DNA from: Rhodovulum sp. P5
GTDB taxonomy: Bacteria; Pseudomonadota; Alphaproteobacteria; Rhodobacterales; Rhodobacteraceae
Reading direction: 5' to 3'
Assembly: GCF_002079305.1 (NCBI RefSeq)
Contig: NZ_CP015039.1
Span: forward strand, 758,501 to 822,500
DNA: 64,000 nt
The notes under the pieces were generated by a model. It ran no database searches. It had not been told where the DNA came from and saw only the letters and a list, made by a program, of their open reading frames with translations. Both the position numbers and the translations under genes were made by a program. Numbering within the stretch: the stretch's first letter is position 1; every line of letters begins with the position of its first letter. Shown here in pieces: positions 53,339 to 62,219 of this stretch.

Positions 53339-54127
53339 ATGACCGACTGGGGCTGCTATCTATCCACGATGCGCGCGACCGCGCCGCTTGTGCAGAACAT
53401 CACCAACTATGTTGCGATGAACGTGATGGCCAACGTCCTGCTGGCCAGCGGCGCCTCGCCCGCGATGGCCCACGCGGTCGAGGAAGCCTCGGACTTCGCG
53501 GGGCTGGCGCAGGCACTGACCATCAATATCGGCACGGCCAGCGGGCCGTGGATTGCGTCGATGTGGGCGGCGGCCGAAACCGCGCGCGCCAAGGGCACGC
53601 CCTGGGTGCTGGACCCGGTGGCGGCCGGGGCAACCGCGTTCCGGCGGGAAACGTCGAACCGGCTGGTTGCGCTGAAACCGACCGTGATCCGGGGCAATGC
53701 GTCGGAAATCCTCGCGCTCTCCGGCGCGGCCGCGCAGGGCAAGGGCGCCGATGCCGCCGATGACGTCCACATGGCAGAGGATGGCGCCCGGGCGCTGGCG
53801 CGGTCCAGCGGCGCGGTGGTCGCTGTGACGGGGCCCGAGGATTTCGTGACCGATGGCGACACCGCGTGGCGCATCGCAAACGGTCATCCGCTGATGCCGA
53901 AGGTCACGGCCTTGGGCTGTTCGCTGACGGGCGTGGTCGGTGCCTTTCTCGTGGGGCAGCCACGGCTGGAGGCCACGGTCGCCGCGCTCGCCTATTTCGG
54001 ACTGGCAGGAGAACGCGCGGCCAAGGGCGCGAAGGGACCGGGCAGTTTCGCGGTGGCCTTCATCGACGCGCTGCACAATCTGACGCCCGAAGACTTGTCA
54101 CACGGCGCAAAGGTGCGCCCGGCATGA
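53339..54127 (+). CDS. thiM: hydroxyethylthiazole kinase
   Basis: A 262-residue ribokinase-like kinase that phosphorylates the thiazole precursor. Markers are QNITNYVAMNVMANVLLASGASPAM (about 19-43), LDPVAAGATAFRR (about 100), VIRGNASEI and the catalytic GCSLTGVVGAF (about 193). The start at 53339 has AAGGAG upstream and follows the riboswitch. It ends in an ATGA overlap with thiE. Confidence 0.95.
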   Translation: MTDWGCYLSTMRATAPLVQNITNYVAMNVMANVLLASGASPAMAHAVEEASDFAGLAQALTINIGTASGPWIASMWAAAETARAKGTPWVLDPVAAGATAFRRETSNRLVALKPTVIRGNASEILALSGAAAQGKGADAADDVHMAEDGARALARSSGAVVAVTGPEDFVTDGDTAWRIANGHPLMPKVTALGCSLTGVVGAFLVGQPRLEATVAALAYFGLAGERAAKGAKGPGSFAVAFIDALHNLTPEDLSHGAKVRPA

Positions 54128-54729
54128 ACCTGTCCATCTATTTCGTGACGCCAGACGGGGCGGATGACGCGCTGGTGCTTGCTGCCCTGCGGGGCGGGGC
54201 CACCGTGATCCAGTTGCGCGACAAGCGTGCCACCGATGCGGAGATGATCGCGCAGGCCCGGCGCCTTGTCCCCCAACTCGCCGCCGCGGGCGTGCCGCTG
54301 ATCATCAATGACCGGGTGGAGGTCGCCTTGGCCGCAAACGCCGCGGGCCTGCATATCGGGCAGTCGGACGGCGACCCGCGCAAGGCACGCGCCGCCATCG
54401 GGCCCGACAAGGTGCTGGGCCTGTCGATCGAGACCGAGGCGCAACTGGCCGCCATGCCCGTGGACGTCATCGACTATATCGGCGCGGGGCCGGTGAGGGC
54501 CACGCCCACCAAGCCCGACCATGCCGCCCCCATCGGCTTTGACGGCCTTGCCCGGATCGCGACCGCCTGCCCGGTGCCGACCGTCGCCATCGGCGGCGTC
54601 ACGGGCGGCGATATCCCCAAGTTGAAATCCGCGGGATGCGCAGGGCTTGCCGTCGTCTCTGCCATTTCCGCCGCGCCCGACCCGGAGGCCGCAACCCGCA
54701 AATTGGCTGAGACATGGAGGCGCCAATGA
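54124..54729 (+). CDS. thiE: thiamin phosphate synthase
   Basis: A 201-residue TIM-barrel enzyme joining HMP-PP and thiazole phosphate. Motifs are VIQLRDK (about 32-38), LIINDRVEVAL (about 59-69), GLHIGQSD (about 76) and IGAGPVRATPTK (about 120-131). The start overlaps the thiM stop as ATGA and its end overlaps thiD the same way. Confidence 0.94.
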   Translation: MNLSIYFVTPDGADDALVLAALRGGATVIQLRDKRATDAEMIAQARRLVPQLAAAGVPLIINDRVEVALAANAAGLHIGQSDGDPRKARAAIGPDKVLGLSIETEAQLAAMPVDVIDYIGAGPVRATPTKPDHAAPIGFDGLARIATACPVPTVAIGGVTGGDIPKLKSAGCAGLAVVSAISAAPDPEAATRKLAETWRRQ

Positions 54730-55523
54730 TCCCCAACATCCTGTCCATTGCCGGTTCCGACCCTTCGGGCGGCGCCGGCATCCAGGCCGATATCAAGGCG
54801 ATCTCGGCCAATGGCGGCTATGCGATGGCCGCGATCACCGCGTTGACGGTGCAAAACACCCAAGGTGTCTCCGGCGCCACGTTGATGGAGCCCGCATTCG
54901 TCGCGGCCCAGATCGCCGCGGTGTTCGACGACATCCGGGTCGATGCCGTCAAGATCGGCATGCTGGGTTCGTCGGCGATCACCGAGGCCGTGGCCAAGGT
55001 CCTGTCAGGCCGCGGCGTCCCCATCGTGCTGGACCCGGTGATGGTTGCCAAAGGGGGCGACCGGCTGCTGGAGGCCGACGCCGTCGCGGCCCTGCGCGAA
55101 CTGATGCTGCCGCTGGCATCCGTCATCACCCCCAACCTGCCCGAGGCCGCCGACCTTCTGGACGCCCCCGAAGCGACAAGCCAAGCCGCGATGGAGGCCG
55201 AAGCAAAGGCGCTTCTGGATCTCGGCTGCGGCGCGGTGGTCCTGAAAGGCGGGCATCTGGCAGGCAGTCAAAGCCCCGACCTGTTCCTGTCCACCAACCG
55301 GTGCGAGTGGCTGGAGGCCCCGCGGGTATCCACCAAGAACACGCACGGCACCGGCTGCACACTGTCCTCTGCCCTGGCCACGCATCTGGGGCTGACCGGC
55401 GATGCATTCGCGGCAGCCGTGGCGGCGAAGGACTACACACTGGATGCCATCCGCGGGGCCGACGGCTTGCGCGTGGGCCACGGCCACGGCCCGACCGACC
55501 ATTTCTTTGCGCAAAGGAGTTGA
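54726..55523 (+). CDS. thiD: hydroxymethylpyrimidine/phosphomethylpyrimidine kinase
   Basis: A 265-residue ribokinase-family enzyme that phosphorylates HMP twice. It has IAGSDPSGGAGIQADIKA (about 7-24), LDPVMVAKGG (about 103), VITPNLPEA and the ATP/active-site KNTHGTGCTLSSA (about 206-218). The start at 54726 is chosen because of the ATGA overlap and the GGAGGCG ribosome site inside thiE; an ATG four codons upstream is open. Confidence 0.94.
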   Translation: MIPNILSIAGSDPSGGAGIQADIKAISANGGYAMAAITALTVQNTQGVSGATLMEPAFVAAQIAAVFDDIRVDAVKIGMLGSSAITEAVAKVLSGRGVPIVLDPVMVAKGGDRLLEADAVAALRELMLPLASVITPNLPEAADLLDAPEATSQAAMEAEAKALLDLGCGAVVLKGGHLAGSQSPDLFLSTNRCEWLEAPRVSTKNTHGTGCTLSSALATHLGLTGDAFAAAVAAKDYTLDAIRGADGLRVGHGHGPTDHFFAQRS

Positions 55524-55527
55524 CCTA

Positions 55528-56463
55528 ATGAAACGTTGTCTTGCAGTTCTGGCGCTGACCATCGCCACGCCCGCCCATGCTGCCGACAAGCTGTCCATCA
55601 TGCTGGACTGGTTCGTGAACCCCGATCACGGGCCGATCATCGTCGCGCAGGAACGCGGCTATTTCGCCGATGCGGGGCTGGAAGTGGAGATCATCGCGCC
55701 CGCCGATCCGTCCGACCCGCCCAAGATGGCCGCGGCGGGGCAGGTGGACATCGCCGTTAGCTATCAGCCGCAATTGTACCTTCAACACGATGCGGGCCTG
55801 CCGCTGGTCCGGGTCGGCAAGCTGATCGACGCGCCGCTTTACTGTGTGATGGTCGATGCCGCGGGCCCGGTGACGACACTGTCGGACCTTTCCGGGCGCC
55901 GCGCGGGATACTCCATCCCGGGGATCGAGGAGGCGCTGATGCACACCATGCTGCGCAGCAATGGCGTCGACCCCGATGAGGTGGAGCAGATCAACGTCAA
56001 CTTCGCCCTGACCTCGGCCCTGGCCGCGGGACAGGTGGAGGCGGTATCGGGCGCGTTCCGCAATTTCGAACTGCACCAGATGGAGACCGTGGGCAGGACC
56101 GGGCGCTGTTTCCTGCCCGAAGAGCATGGCGTGCCGGTCTATGATGAACTGATCTACGAGGCCAACCCGGACCTGATGGACGCAGAGCGGATCGCGCGGT
56201 TCCTGTCGGCCACGGCCCGCGCGGCGGCAGAGATCGCGGCGGACCCGCAGGCCGGGTGGGACACCTTCAAGGGCTATGCCGCCGAACTGGATGACACACT
56301 GAACGCCGCCGCATGGGGGGACACCGTGCCCCATTTCGCGACCGATCCAGCCGCGCTCGACACCGCGCGCTATGCCGCCTTCGGCGCCTTCATGGCCTCA
56401 ACCGGGTTGATCGACGCCGCGCCGGAGGTCTCGGCCATCGCGCGAGAGGTCGCCGTGGACTGA
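55528..56463 (+). CDS. thiY: HMP-type thiamin precursor ABC transporter, binding protein
   Basis: A 311-residue periplasmic NMT1/THI5-like protein. It has a signal peptide (cleavage near AHA-A, residue 18), then LDWFVNPDHGPIIVAQERGYF (about 27-47), the signature of ThiY, which binds formyl-aminopyrimidine or HMP precursors. It is 4 bp after thiD with AAAGGAG ahead. Riboswitch control and the thi genes make a pyrimidine precursor the most likely ligand. Confidence 0.88.
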   Translation: MKRCLAVLALTIATPAHAADKLSIMLDWFVNPDHGPIIVAQERGYFADAGLEVEIIAPADPSDPPKMAAAGQVDIAVSYQPQLYLQHDAGLPLVRVGKLIDAPLYCVMVDAAGPVTTLSDLSGRRAGYSIPGIEEALMHTMLRSNGVDPDEVEQINVNFALTSALAAGQVEAVSGAFRNFELHQMETVGRTGRCFLPEEHGVPVYDELIYEANPDLMDAERIARFLSATARAAAEIAADPQAGWDTFKGYAAELDDTLNAAAWGDTVPHFATDPAALDTARYAAFGAFMASTGLIDAAPEVSAIAREVAVD

Positions 56464-56465
56464 CC

Positions 56466-57161
56466 GTGGCAATGGGATGGGGCATTTCGGGCACCGCCCG
56501 GTTCGGGGAACGGCCGCTCTTTGAGGAGATCGCATTGCCCCTCGAACCGGGCTGGACCTGTCTGCTTGGCCCCTCGGGCGGGGGCAAGTCGACGATCCTG
56601 CGTCTTCTGGCGGGGCTCGACACGGGTGTGCAGTTCGACGGCCGGATCGACGTGCCCGACCGCATCGGATGGATGGCGCAAGGCGACCTGATGCAACCGC
56701 GGCTGACGGTGGCGCAAAACGTGACGCTGGTGGAACGCCTTGCCGGGCGGCGGCCCGATCCCGACAGGGCGGCGGCGCTTCTGGCCTCTGTCGGGCTTGA
56801 GGGGCTGGGGCGCCGCCGTCCCGACACCTTGTCCGGCGGGCAGCGGCAACGGGTGGCCCTGGCGCGCACCCTGATGCAGGACGCGCCACTGGTGTTGCTG
56901 GATGAGCCGTTCTCGGCGCTCGATCCGGCCACCCGCGTGGCGATGCAGGATCTGGCGCATGCGCGGCTCTCGGGGCGGTCCGTTCTGCTGGTCACCCATG
57001 ACCCGATCGAGGCGTTGCGGTTGGGCAACCGCATCTTCCTGCTGGCAGGGGGCAGCCTGCACAACATCCCCGGGCTGGCCCCACCCCTGCCGCGCCCGCC
57101 CTCCGACCCCGAACTCGCCCGGGCGGGCGGTCTTTTGCTGGATCGGATCATGGCGCTTTGA
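56466..57161 (+). CDS. thiZ: thiamin precursor ABC transporter ATP-binding protein
   Basis: A 231-residue ATPase with GPSGGGKST (about 37-45), Q-loop [19 protein letters not shown] (about 127) and VLLDEPFSALDP. The start is the GTG at 56466, three bases after the thiY stop; an ATG two codons on is an alternative. Its stop overlaps thiX by one base. Confidence 0.86.
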   Translation: MAMGWGISGTARFGERPLFEEIALPLEPGWTCLLGPSGGGKSTILRLLAGLDTGVQFDGRIDVPDRIGWMAQGDLMQPRLTVAQNVTLVERLAGRRPDPDRAAALLASVGLEGLGRRRPDTLSGGQRQRVALARTLMQDAPLVLLDEPFSALDPATRVAMQDLAHARLSGRSVLLVTHDPIEALRLGNRIFLLAGGSLHNIPGLAPPLPRPPSDPELARAGGLLLDRIMAL

Positions 57162-57877
57162 TGAGAAGGCTATACACCATCCTGCTGGCGCTAGGGCTGT
57201 GGCAAGCCGCGGTCTGGGCGCAACTTCTGCCCGCTTTCGTGCTGCCGGGGCCGTGGGCGGTGGCCAAGGCGCTCTGGTCGAACCGGGCGCTCTTGGCAGA
57301 GCACGGGCTTGTCACCCTGGGGGAGGTTGGCGCAGGCATCGGCATCGGGCTGACGCTGGGCCTTGCGGTGGCGGTTTTGATGACGCTGTCAGAGGTGGTG
57401 CGCGGCGCTTTGCGTCCCGTTCTGACCGCCTCGCAGGCCCTGCCCGTCTTCGTTCTGGCCCCGGTTCTGACGATCTGGTTCGGCTACGGGCCGGAGCCCA
57501 AGATCGCGATGACGGTTCTCTTGGTGTTCTTCCCCGTGGCCTCCGGCTTTCTGGACGGGCTGCTGGCGACGCCCCCGGCGGTGCTGGATCTGGCGCGGAT
57601 GACCCGGGCCAGCCGGTGGCGCGAACTGCTTTGGCTGCGGCTGCCCCATGCCCTGCCCCACCTGGGTGCGGGGCTCCGGATCGCCGTCACCTATGCGCCC
57701 ACGGGCGCGGTGATCGGGGAATGGGTCGGGGCCTCGAAAGGGCTGGGCTATCTGATGCTGATGGCCAATGCCCGCAGCCGGATCGATTTGATGTTCGCGG
57801 CGCTGGTGCTGATCGTGGCGATGACGCTCGCGCTCAATGCCGGTATGGATCGTATCCTGCGCCGTGCCGGCCTTTAG
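57161..57877 (+). CDS. thiX: thiamin precursor ABC transporter permease
   Basis: A 238-residue SsuC/TauC-type permease with about six hydrophobic segments. The coupling loop MTRASRWRELLWLRLPHALPH (about 147-167) is in the expected place. The ASQALPVFVLAPVLTIWFGYGPEPK stretch is typical of NMT1-linked permeases. It forms ThiXYZ with the two preceding genes. The last 44 bp overlap the 3' end of the convergent GGDEF-EAL gene. Confidence 0.87.
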   Translation: MRRLYTILLALGLWQAAVWAQLLPAFVLPGPWAVAKALWSNRALLAEHGLVTLGEVGAGIGIGLTLGLAVAVLMTLSEVVRGALRPVLTASQALPVFVLAPVLTIWFGYGPEPKIAMTVLLVFFPVASGFLDGLLATPPAVLDLARMTRASRWRELLWLRLPHALPHLGAGLRIAVTYAPTGAVIGEWVGASKGLGYLMLMANARSRIDLMFAALVLIVAMTLALNAGMDRILRRAGL

Positions 57878-60800
57878 CGACGCGGGGTGCCCCGGCATCC
57901 GTTGCATCTGTGGCAAGACGCTTTTCATGGCCAAGGGCGAACGCCGCAAGGTCATCCTCGCTCAGCGGGGGCGAGAACAGGAACCCCTGAAGCACGTTGC
58001 ACCCCAGCGCCCGCAACGTGTCGGCCTGTTCCTGGGTTTCCACCCCTTCGGCGATGGTTGCGACGCCAAGGGTCTGCGCCATCTGCACGATGGACCGCAC
58101 CAAGTCGGACGCGCGGAAATTGTCGGCCACGGGCGCCACGATGCGGCGGTCGATCTTCAGGGCCGACGGCTCCACCTGCATCAATCCGATGATGGAGGTA
58201 TGCCCGGACCCGAAATCGTCGATCTCGATATCGACCCCGGCCTCGCGCAAAAGATCCAGATGCTTGCGGAAGATGCTTCCTTCCTCCTCGATCCGGATGG
58301 ATTCAACCAGTTCCAGGGCAAGCTGTGTTTCGCACTGGTTCATCTCGGCCACGGCGTCAAGGATGCTGGGGTCGTGCATGCGGCCGGCGCTGACATTGAA
58401 GCTGATCTTGGGAATGACCAGCCCCTGTTGGCGCCACCGGCGCATCGACTTGCAGGCTTCTTCCATCATGGTCCGGTCGATCTCGGGGACGATGCGAAGA
58501 TGTTCGGCCATCCGCATGAAGGCCCCCGGCGCCAGAATGCCCCGCTTGGGGTGGTTCCAGCGCACCAGCGTTTCAACCCCTTCAAGACGCCCGTCGAGCG
58601 CGGATACCTGCGGCTGGAAATACGGGATGAACTGTCCCTGTTCCAACGCCTCCTGCAACTCGGCCGCCAGATGCCTGTCGTCGCGAAGTGCCGATGTCAG
58701 TTCGGCCGCGTGGAATTCCAGCCGGTTGCGACCGCTTTCCTTGGCGCGATAAAGCGCGGCATCGGCAAAGAGCTGCAATTCCTCTTCCAGTAGCGTCACG
58801 TCAGGGGCATGAACGATGCCAAAACTGGCGCTGATGCGGCAGGGGCATCCCCGGTACTGGAACGGCTCGCTCAACCGGCTGCGCAGGTTTTCGACGATCT
58901 CCTTGGCGACCGACCGGGGCGTCGATGCGGCAAGAATGACCGAAAACTCATCCCCACCCAGCCGGGCGGCGAAATCGCCCTCTCGCAGGCATTCGCGAAG
59001 GACATCGCCGACGCGCAGCAGAACCTGATCACCGGCCTCGTGCCCCAGCGTGTCATTCACATGCTTGAAATGGTCCAGATCGATCTGGACCAGCGCGCAA
59101 TCGCGCGGCCCCACGCCAAGATAGGCGCCCTGCACCCGCTGACGGAGAACCTTGTCGAAATACCGCCGGTTCGGCAGGCCGGTCAGACCGTCATGGAAGG
59201 CAAGGCGTTCGTTTTCCGCGCGCATCTTTTCGGCCAAACGGTGGGCCTGTTTCAATTCCGCCTCGCGCTCCACATCGCCTGTCACATCGTGCAGGGCGCC
59301 GGTCCAGACGATGGTGCCATCACCCTCCAGTCGTGGGACGGCGGCCCCGCTCAGCCACATCAGGCCGCGCTGCGGATGATGGAACCGAAAGCGGCGGCTC
59401 CATTGCGACAGGGTCTGCGCGCTTTCATCGAGGCTGGCGAGGAAGGGGCTTCTGTCCGCCTCATCGATCCGCGCCAGGATATCGCCCCGCAACCGTTCGA
59501 TCTCGGCGCGGCTGAACCCCAACAGGTCGTTAAAGCGCGCACTGGTATAGGGGAAATCATGGCCTCCGCCGGGCAGGCGGCGGAATTCGAACAGCCCGAC
59601 AGGGGCGATATCTGCGATGGAATTGAGCCGCGAATGCGCACGGCTGACCTCTGCCGAGGCCTCTTCGGCCCGGGCTTCCATCGCCAGCCGCTCGGTCACA
59701 TCGACGGACTTTCCAAACCACGCAATTGATCCGTCGGGATGGGCGAAGGGCGCCGCCCACACGTTCAACCACCGCGTTTCCTCCCCCGCCACCACGACCC
59801 GGTGGCGAAACTCCACCCGCGCCATATCGGGGATGGACCGTTCGAGCTTGGCGAGGATCTCTTCCGTTTCCTGTTGCGGGATGTTGTGGAAAACGGTCGC
59901 CCCGTCGTCCCGCAGGGCCTCCTCCGACACGCCCAGAAGCTTGGTGAACTCATGCGTGAAATAGGGAAACCAGGTCCTGCCGTCAGCTTCCCGGCGGTAT
60001 TCGAACAAGGCGCCGGGAACATGCTCGGCGACCGTGTTCAGACGTTCATGGGTGATGCGCAATTCCTCCAACGCCTCGGAAAGCTGCCGGCTGGCCAATT
60101 CCTGTTCTGTCACGTCGAAGACGCTGCCATGCCAGATCACCGCACCGTCGGGCTGGCGAAACGGGATCGAGGACAGATGCATCCAGCGCTGACCCTTTTC
60201 CGGGTGATTCAGCCGATAGCGGAAATCGAGCGGCGAAAGCGTATCGCGCGTCCTTCGGATTTCCTCGCCCAGGGGTCCCAGATCCCCGGGGTCGATATTG
60301 GCCGCGGCGGCGGCACCATCCGCCTCGATCACCTCCCGCGGCACGCCCAGCAGGTCGGGCAGGCGCGCACTGAAATAGGGCAGGTCGACCTCGCCCGAGG
60401 CGGCCTCCCGGTGTTCGAACAAGGCCCCGGGCACATTGTCGGCGAGCGTGTTCAGACGGTCGCGCGCGCGCTGCGCCTCCTCCGCCGCCTCGGCCAGCCG
60501 CCTTTCGTTTTCCTTGCGGTTGGAAATATCCTGAAACGCGCCGTTCAGGCGCACCGGCTTTCCGTCTTCCAGCGTCACCTCGCCCACGGCACGGACCCAG
60601 ACCCGCTTGCCATCCGCCCGGATCAGGGGAAGTTCGAAATCCCACGGCGTGCCGTTTGTCATGCCGGCCTCGACCGCGGCCTCTACGATGGGCCGGGCCT
60701 CGGGCGCGTAATACTTGATCCCCTCCTCAAGGGTCGGACGGTGTCCGGGGGGGGTGCCATGGATGCGGCAGGTTTCGTCTGACCAGTAGACCTCACCGCT

Positions 60801-61694
60801 CCGCAGGTCGACCTCCCAACTGCCGAGCCCGGCCAGCATGCCCGCCCGGCTCAGCAGTTCCTCGGATCGGCGCAGCCGCGCCTCCCACCGTTTGCGAGAG
60901 GAGATATCGCGGCGAAGTCCCGCGATCCATTCAGGCTCACCCGCCTTGGTCCGGGTACGGACCCGACCCACATCGCGCACCCAGATCCAGCGCCCGTTCG
61001 CATGTCGTGCCCGGGCCTCGACATCGAACAGGGCCGCCTTGCCGGACAGATGCCGCTCCATCTGACAACCGACCATCACCCGGTCGGCGGGATGATACTG
61101 CCCCAGCCAGGTTTCGGTGCCGTCCGCCTGTGGCAGGGCCGCCTTTTCCCCGACGATGGTCCACCACCGATCGCTGACCCGCACCTGCCCGCTGTCGATA
61201 TTCCATTCCCAGGTCGCGCAATCGGCACTTTCGATGATCGCGCTCAGCCTTTCGTTGTCAGACCGCAGCCTTTCCGCCTCATCCGACAACGCGGCGGTTT
61301 CGGTCAACACGATGACGCCTGGCGCACCATCGGGTCCCGGACCAGACAGCACAGCAATGAAATCACACGCCCCGCCCTGCGCCGAACGAACCCGAAGCGT
61401 CAGGCTGACCCCGTCCTCGGGCGCCGCCAGCCACAGGGTAAAATCCGCCACGCTCGTTCCAACAAGAAATGTGGTCAACTCACGGCCAACGGATGCGTCT
61501 GACTGATGGCCAAGGGCACTGCACCAGCGCGCGTTCACCGCCACGATGCAGCCTGCGGCGTCGCATGCGAGGGCGACAGTCGGAAGACGATCCAGCCCGA
61601 GATCCGGCACGGCGCCATGGCTGGCGCGGAGGCTGGTCCTGTCCGCCGTCAAGGGCTGTCTCCAACTCGCGCGGCCGTGTCTGCCCGGCCGCAC
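57834..61694 (-). CDS. multi-PAS GGDEF-EAL cyclic-di-GMP enzyme
   Basis: A 1,286-residue cytoplasmic sensor with no membrane segment. Six PAS-like units lie at about 30-135, 150-270, 280-395, 413-540, 551-678 and 689-820. The last three begin with near-identical RLN-A-PG/V-LFE-R blocks at residues 413, 551 and 689. The GGDEF domain (about 833-1000) has an intact RLGGDEF (913-917) and an RxxD inhibition site five residues ahead (904-907). The EAL domain (about 1015-1265) reads ETL at 1041 but keeps N1100, E1128, the DD of DDFGSG (1159-1160), K1180 and E1216. Both synthesis and hydrolysis look possible. The start is a GTG, supported weakly. Confidence 0.92.
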   Translation of the reverse strand: MRPGRHGRASWRQPLTADRTSLRASHGAVPDLGLDRLPTVALACDAAGCIVAVNARWCSALGHQSDASVGRELTTFLVGTSVADFTLWLAAPEDGVSLTLRVRSAQGGACDFIAVLSGPGPDGAPGVIVLTETAALSDEAERLRSDNERLSAIIESADCATWEWNIDSGQVRVSDRWWTIVGEKAALPQADGTETWLGQYHPADRVMVGCQMERHLSGKAALFDVEARARHANGRWIWVRDVGRVRTRTKAGEPEWIAGLRRDISSRKRWEARLRRSEELLSRAGMLAGLGSWEVDLRSGEVYWSDETCRIHGTPPGHRPTLEEGIKYYAPEARPIVEAAVEAGMTNGTPWDFELPLIRADGKRVWVRAVGEVTLEDGKPVRLNGAFQDISNRKENERRLAEAAEEAQRARDRLNTLADNVPGALFEHREAASGEVDLPYFSARLPDLLGVPREVIEADGAAAAANIDPGDLGPLGEEIRRTRDTLSPLDFRYRLNHPEKGQRWMHLSSIPFRQPDGAVIWHGSVFDVTEQELASRQLSEALEELRITHERLNTVAEHVPGALFEYRREADGRTWFPYFTHEFTKLLGVSEEALRDDGATVFHNIPQQETEEILAKLERSIPDMARVEFRHRVVVAGEETRWLNVWAAPFAHPDGSIAWFGKSVDVTERLAMEARAEEASAEVSRAHSRLNSIADIAPVGLFEFRRLPGGGHDFPYTSARFNDLLGFSRAEIERLRGDILARIDEADRSPFLASLDESAQTLSQWSRRFRFHHPQRGLMWLSGAAVPRLEGDGTIVWTGALHDVTGDVEREAELKQAHRLAEKMRAENERLAFHDGLTGLPNRRYFDKVLRQRVQGAYLGVGPRDCALVQIDLDHFKHVNDTLGHEAGDQVLLRVGDVLRECLREGDFAARLGGDEFSVILAASTPRSVAKEIVENLRSRLSEPFQYRGCPCRISASFGIVHAPDVTLLEEELQLFADAALYRAKESGRNRLEFHAAELTSALRDDRHLAAELQEALEQGQFIPYFQPQVSALDGRLEGVETLVRWNHPKRGILAPGAFMRMAEHLRIVPEIDRTMMEEACKSMRRWRQQGLVIPKISFNVSAGRMHDPSILDAVAEMNQCETQLALELVESIRIEEEGSIFRKHLDLLREAGVDIEIDDFGSGHTSIIGLMQVEPSALKIDRRIVAPVADNFRASDLVRSIVQMAQTLGVATIAEGVETQEQADTLRALGCNVLQGFLFSPPLSEDDLAAFALGHEKRLATDATDAGAPRVAKGRHGAGYDPYRH

Positions 61695-61919
61695 CTTGCT
61701 TTTGATCCCCTATCCTGCGCCCGCCTTGGTAAAGGCCCGGTTAAAGCCGCGCGATTTCCTGAGGATTAACACGGTCAATCCCGCATCGAAGCAAGAGATT
61801 TATTATGAGAAGACGTCGCTTGGGCGGATCAAGCGCCAAAAGAAAAGCGGCGCCGCAGATCCCACTTTATTCCAGGCATGACGTTGCACATTGACGTTTG
61901 AACGTACGAAACTGAAAAC
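61695..61919. other. upstream region of the c-di-GMP gene, no gene seen
   Basis: This 225-bp stretch separates the GTG start of the GGDEF-EAL gene from the rRNA terminator; with the terminator and AT-rich trailer up to 62018 the gap is 324 bp. A 29-codon Arg/Lys-rich frame starting near 61805 has no support. The promoter for the c-di-GMP gene should lie here, but no convincing -35/-10 pair was found on the minus strand. Confidence 0.55.
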
Positions 61920-61958
61920 GCAAAACGACGCCGGAAAAACTCATGTCTTGCGGCGTCG
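61920..61958 (-). terminator. rRNA operon terminator
   Basis: A perfect 8-bp stem (CGACGCCG at 61926-61933 with CGGCGTCG at 61951-61958) is followed on the minus strand by TTTTGCGTTTTC. It lies about 60 bp downstream of 5S rRNA and is the expected end of the rrn transcript. Confidence 0.82.
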
Positions 61959-62018
61959 AGATACCTAATATTTTTGACCTGATTTTTTTCGTATTGAGAG
62001 TTATTTTGGATTTTTCTA

Positions 62019-62135
62019 GGTTTGGCGGTGACCTACTCTCCCACGTCTATTGGCGCAGTACCATCGGCGCATCGGCACTTAACTTCCGGGTTCGGAATGG
62101 GACCGGGTGTTTTGCTCGCGCTATGACCACCAAAC
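62019..62135 (-). rRNA. rrf: 5S ribosomal RNA
   Basis: The minus strand reads a standard 5S sequence: terminal helix GGTTTGGTGGT pairing with ACCGCCAAACC, loop A/B CCCATTCCGAACCCGGAAG, and GGGAGAGTAGGTC near the 3' end. Boundaries are set by the terminal helix and may be off by one or two bases. Confidence 0.95.
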
Positions 62136-62183
62136 CGAGGAAAATCCAGTTATCCAAGTAGTACAGTTTCATGTGTGTATGCT

Positions 62184-62211
62184 TTTGATCCGAGTTTGTC
62201 TTTTACTGGAT

Positions 62212-62219
<8 letters not shown>
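62184..62219 (-). promoter_or_regulatory. stem spanning the 23S 3' end (processing site)
   Basis: TTGATCCGA (62185-62193) and TCGGATCAA (62211-62219) are perfect 9-bp complements separated by 17 bases. They sit at the 23S 3' boundary and could form a precursor stem used in maturation. Confidence 0.4.

Noticed and set aside
44170..61722. A 13-base match (CTATCCTGCGCCC) at 44170 and 61710
   Set aside because: A 13-mer recurring once in 64 kb of GC-rich DNA is expected by chance, and orientation relative to the genes differs.
61805..61894. 29-codon Arg/Lys-rich frame upstream of the c-di-GMP gene
   Set aside because: Too short, skewed in composition and without a convincing ribosome site.
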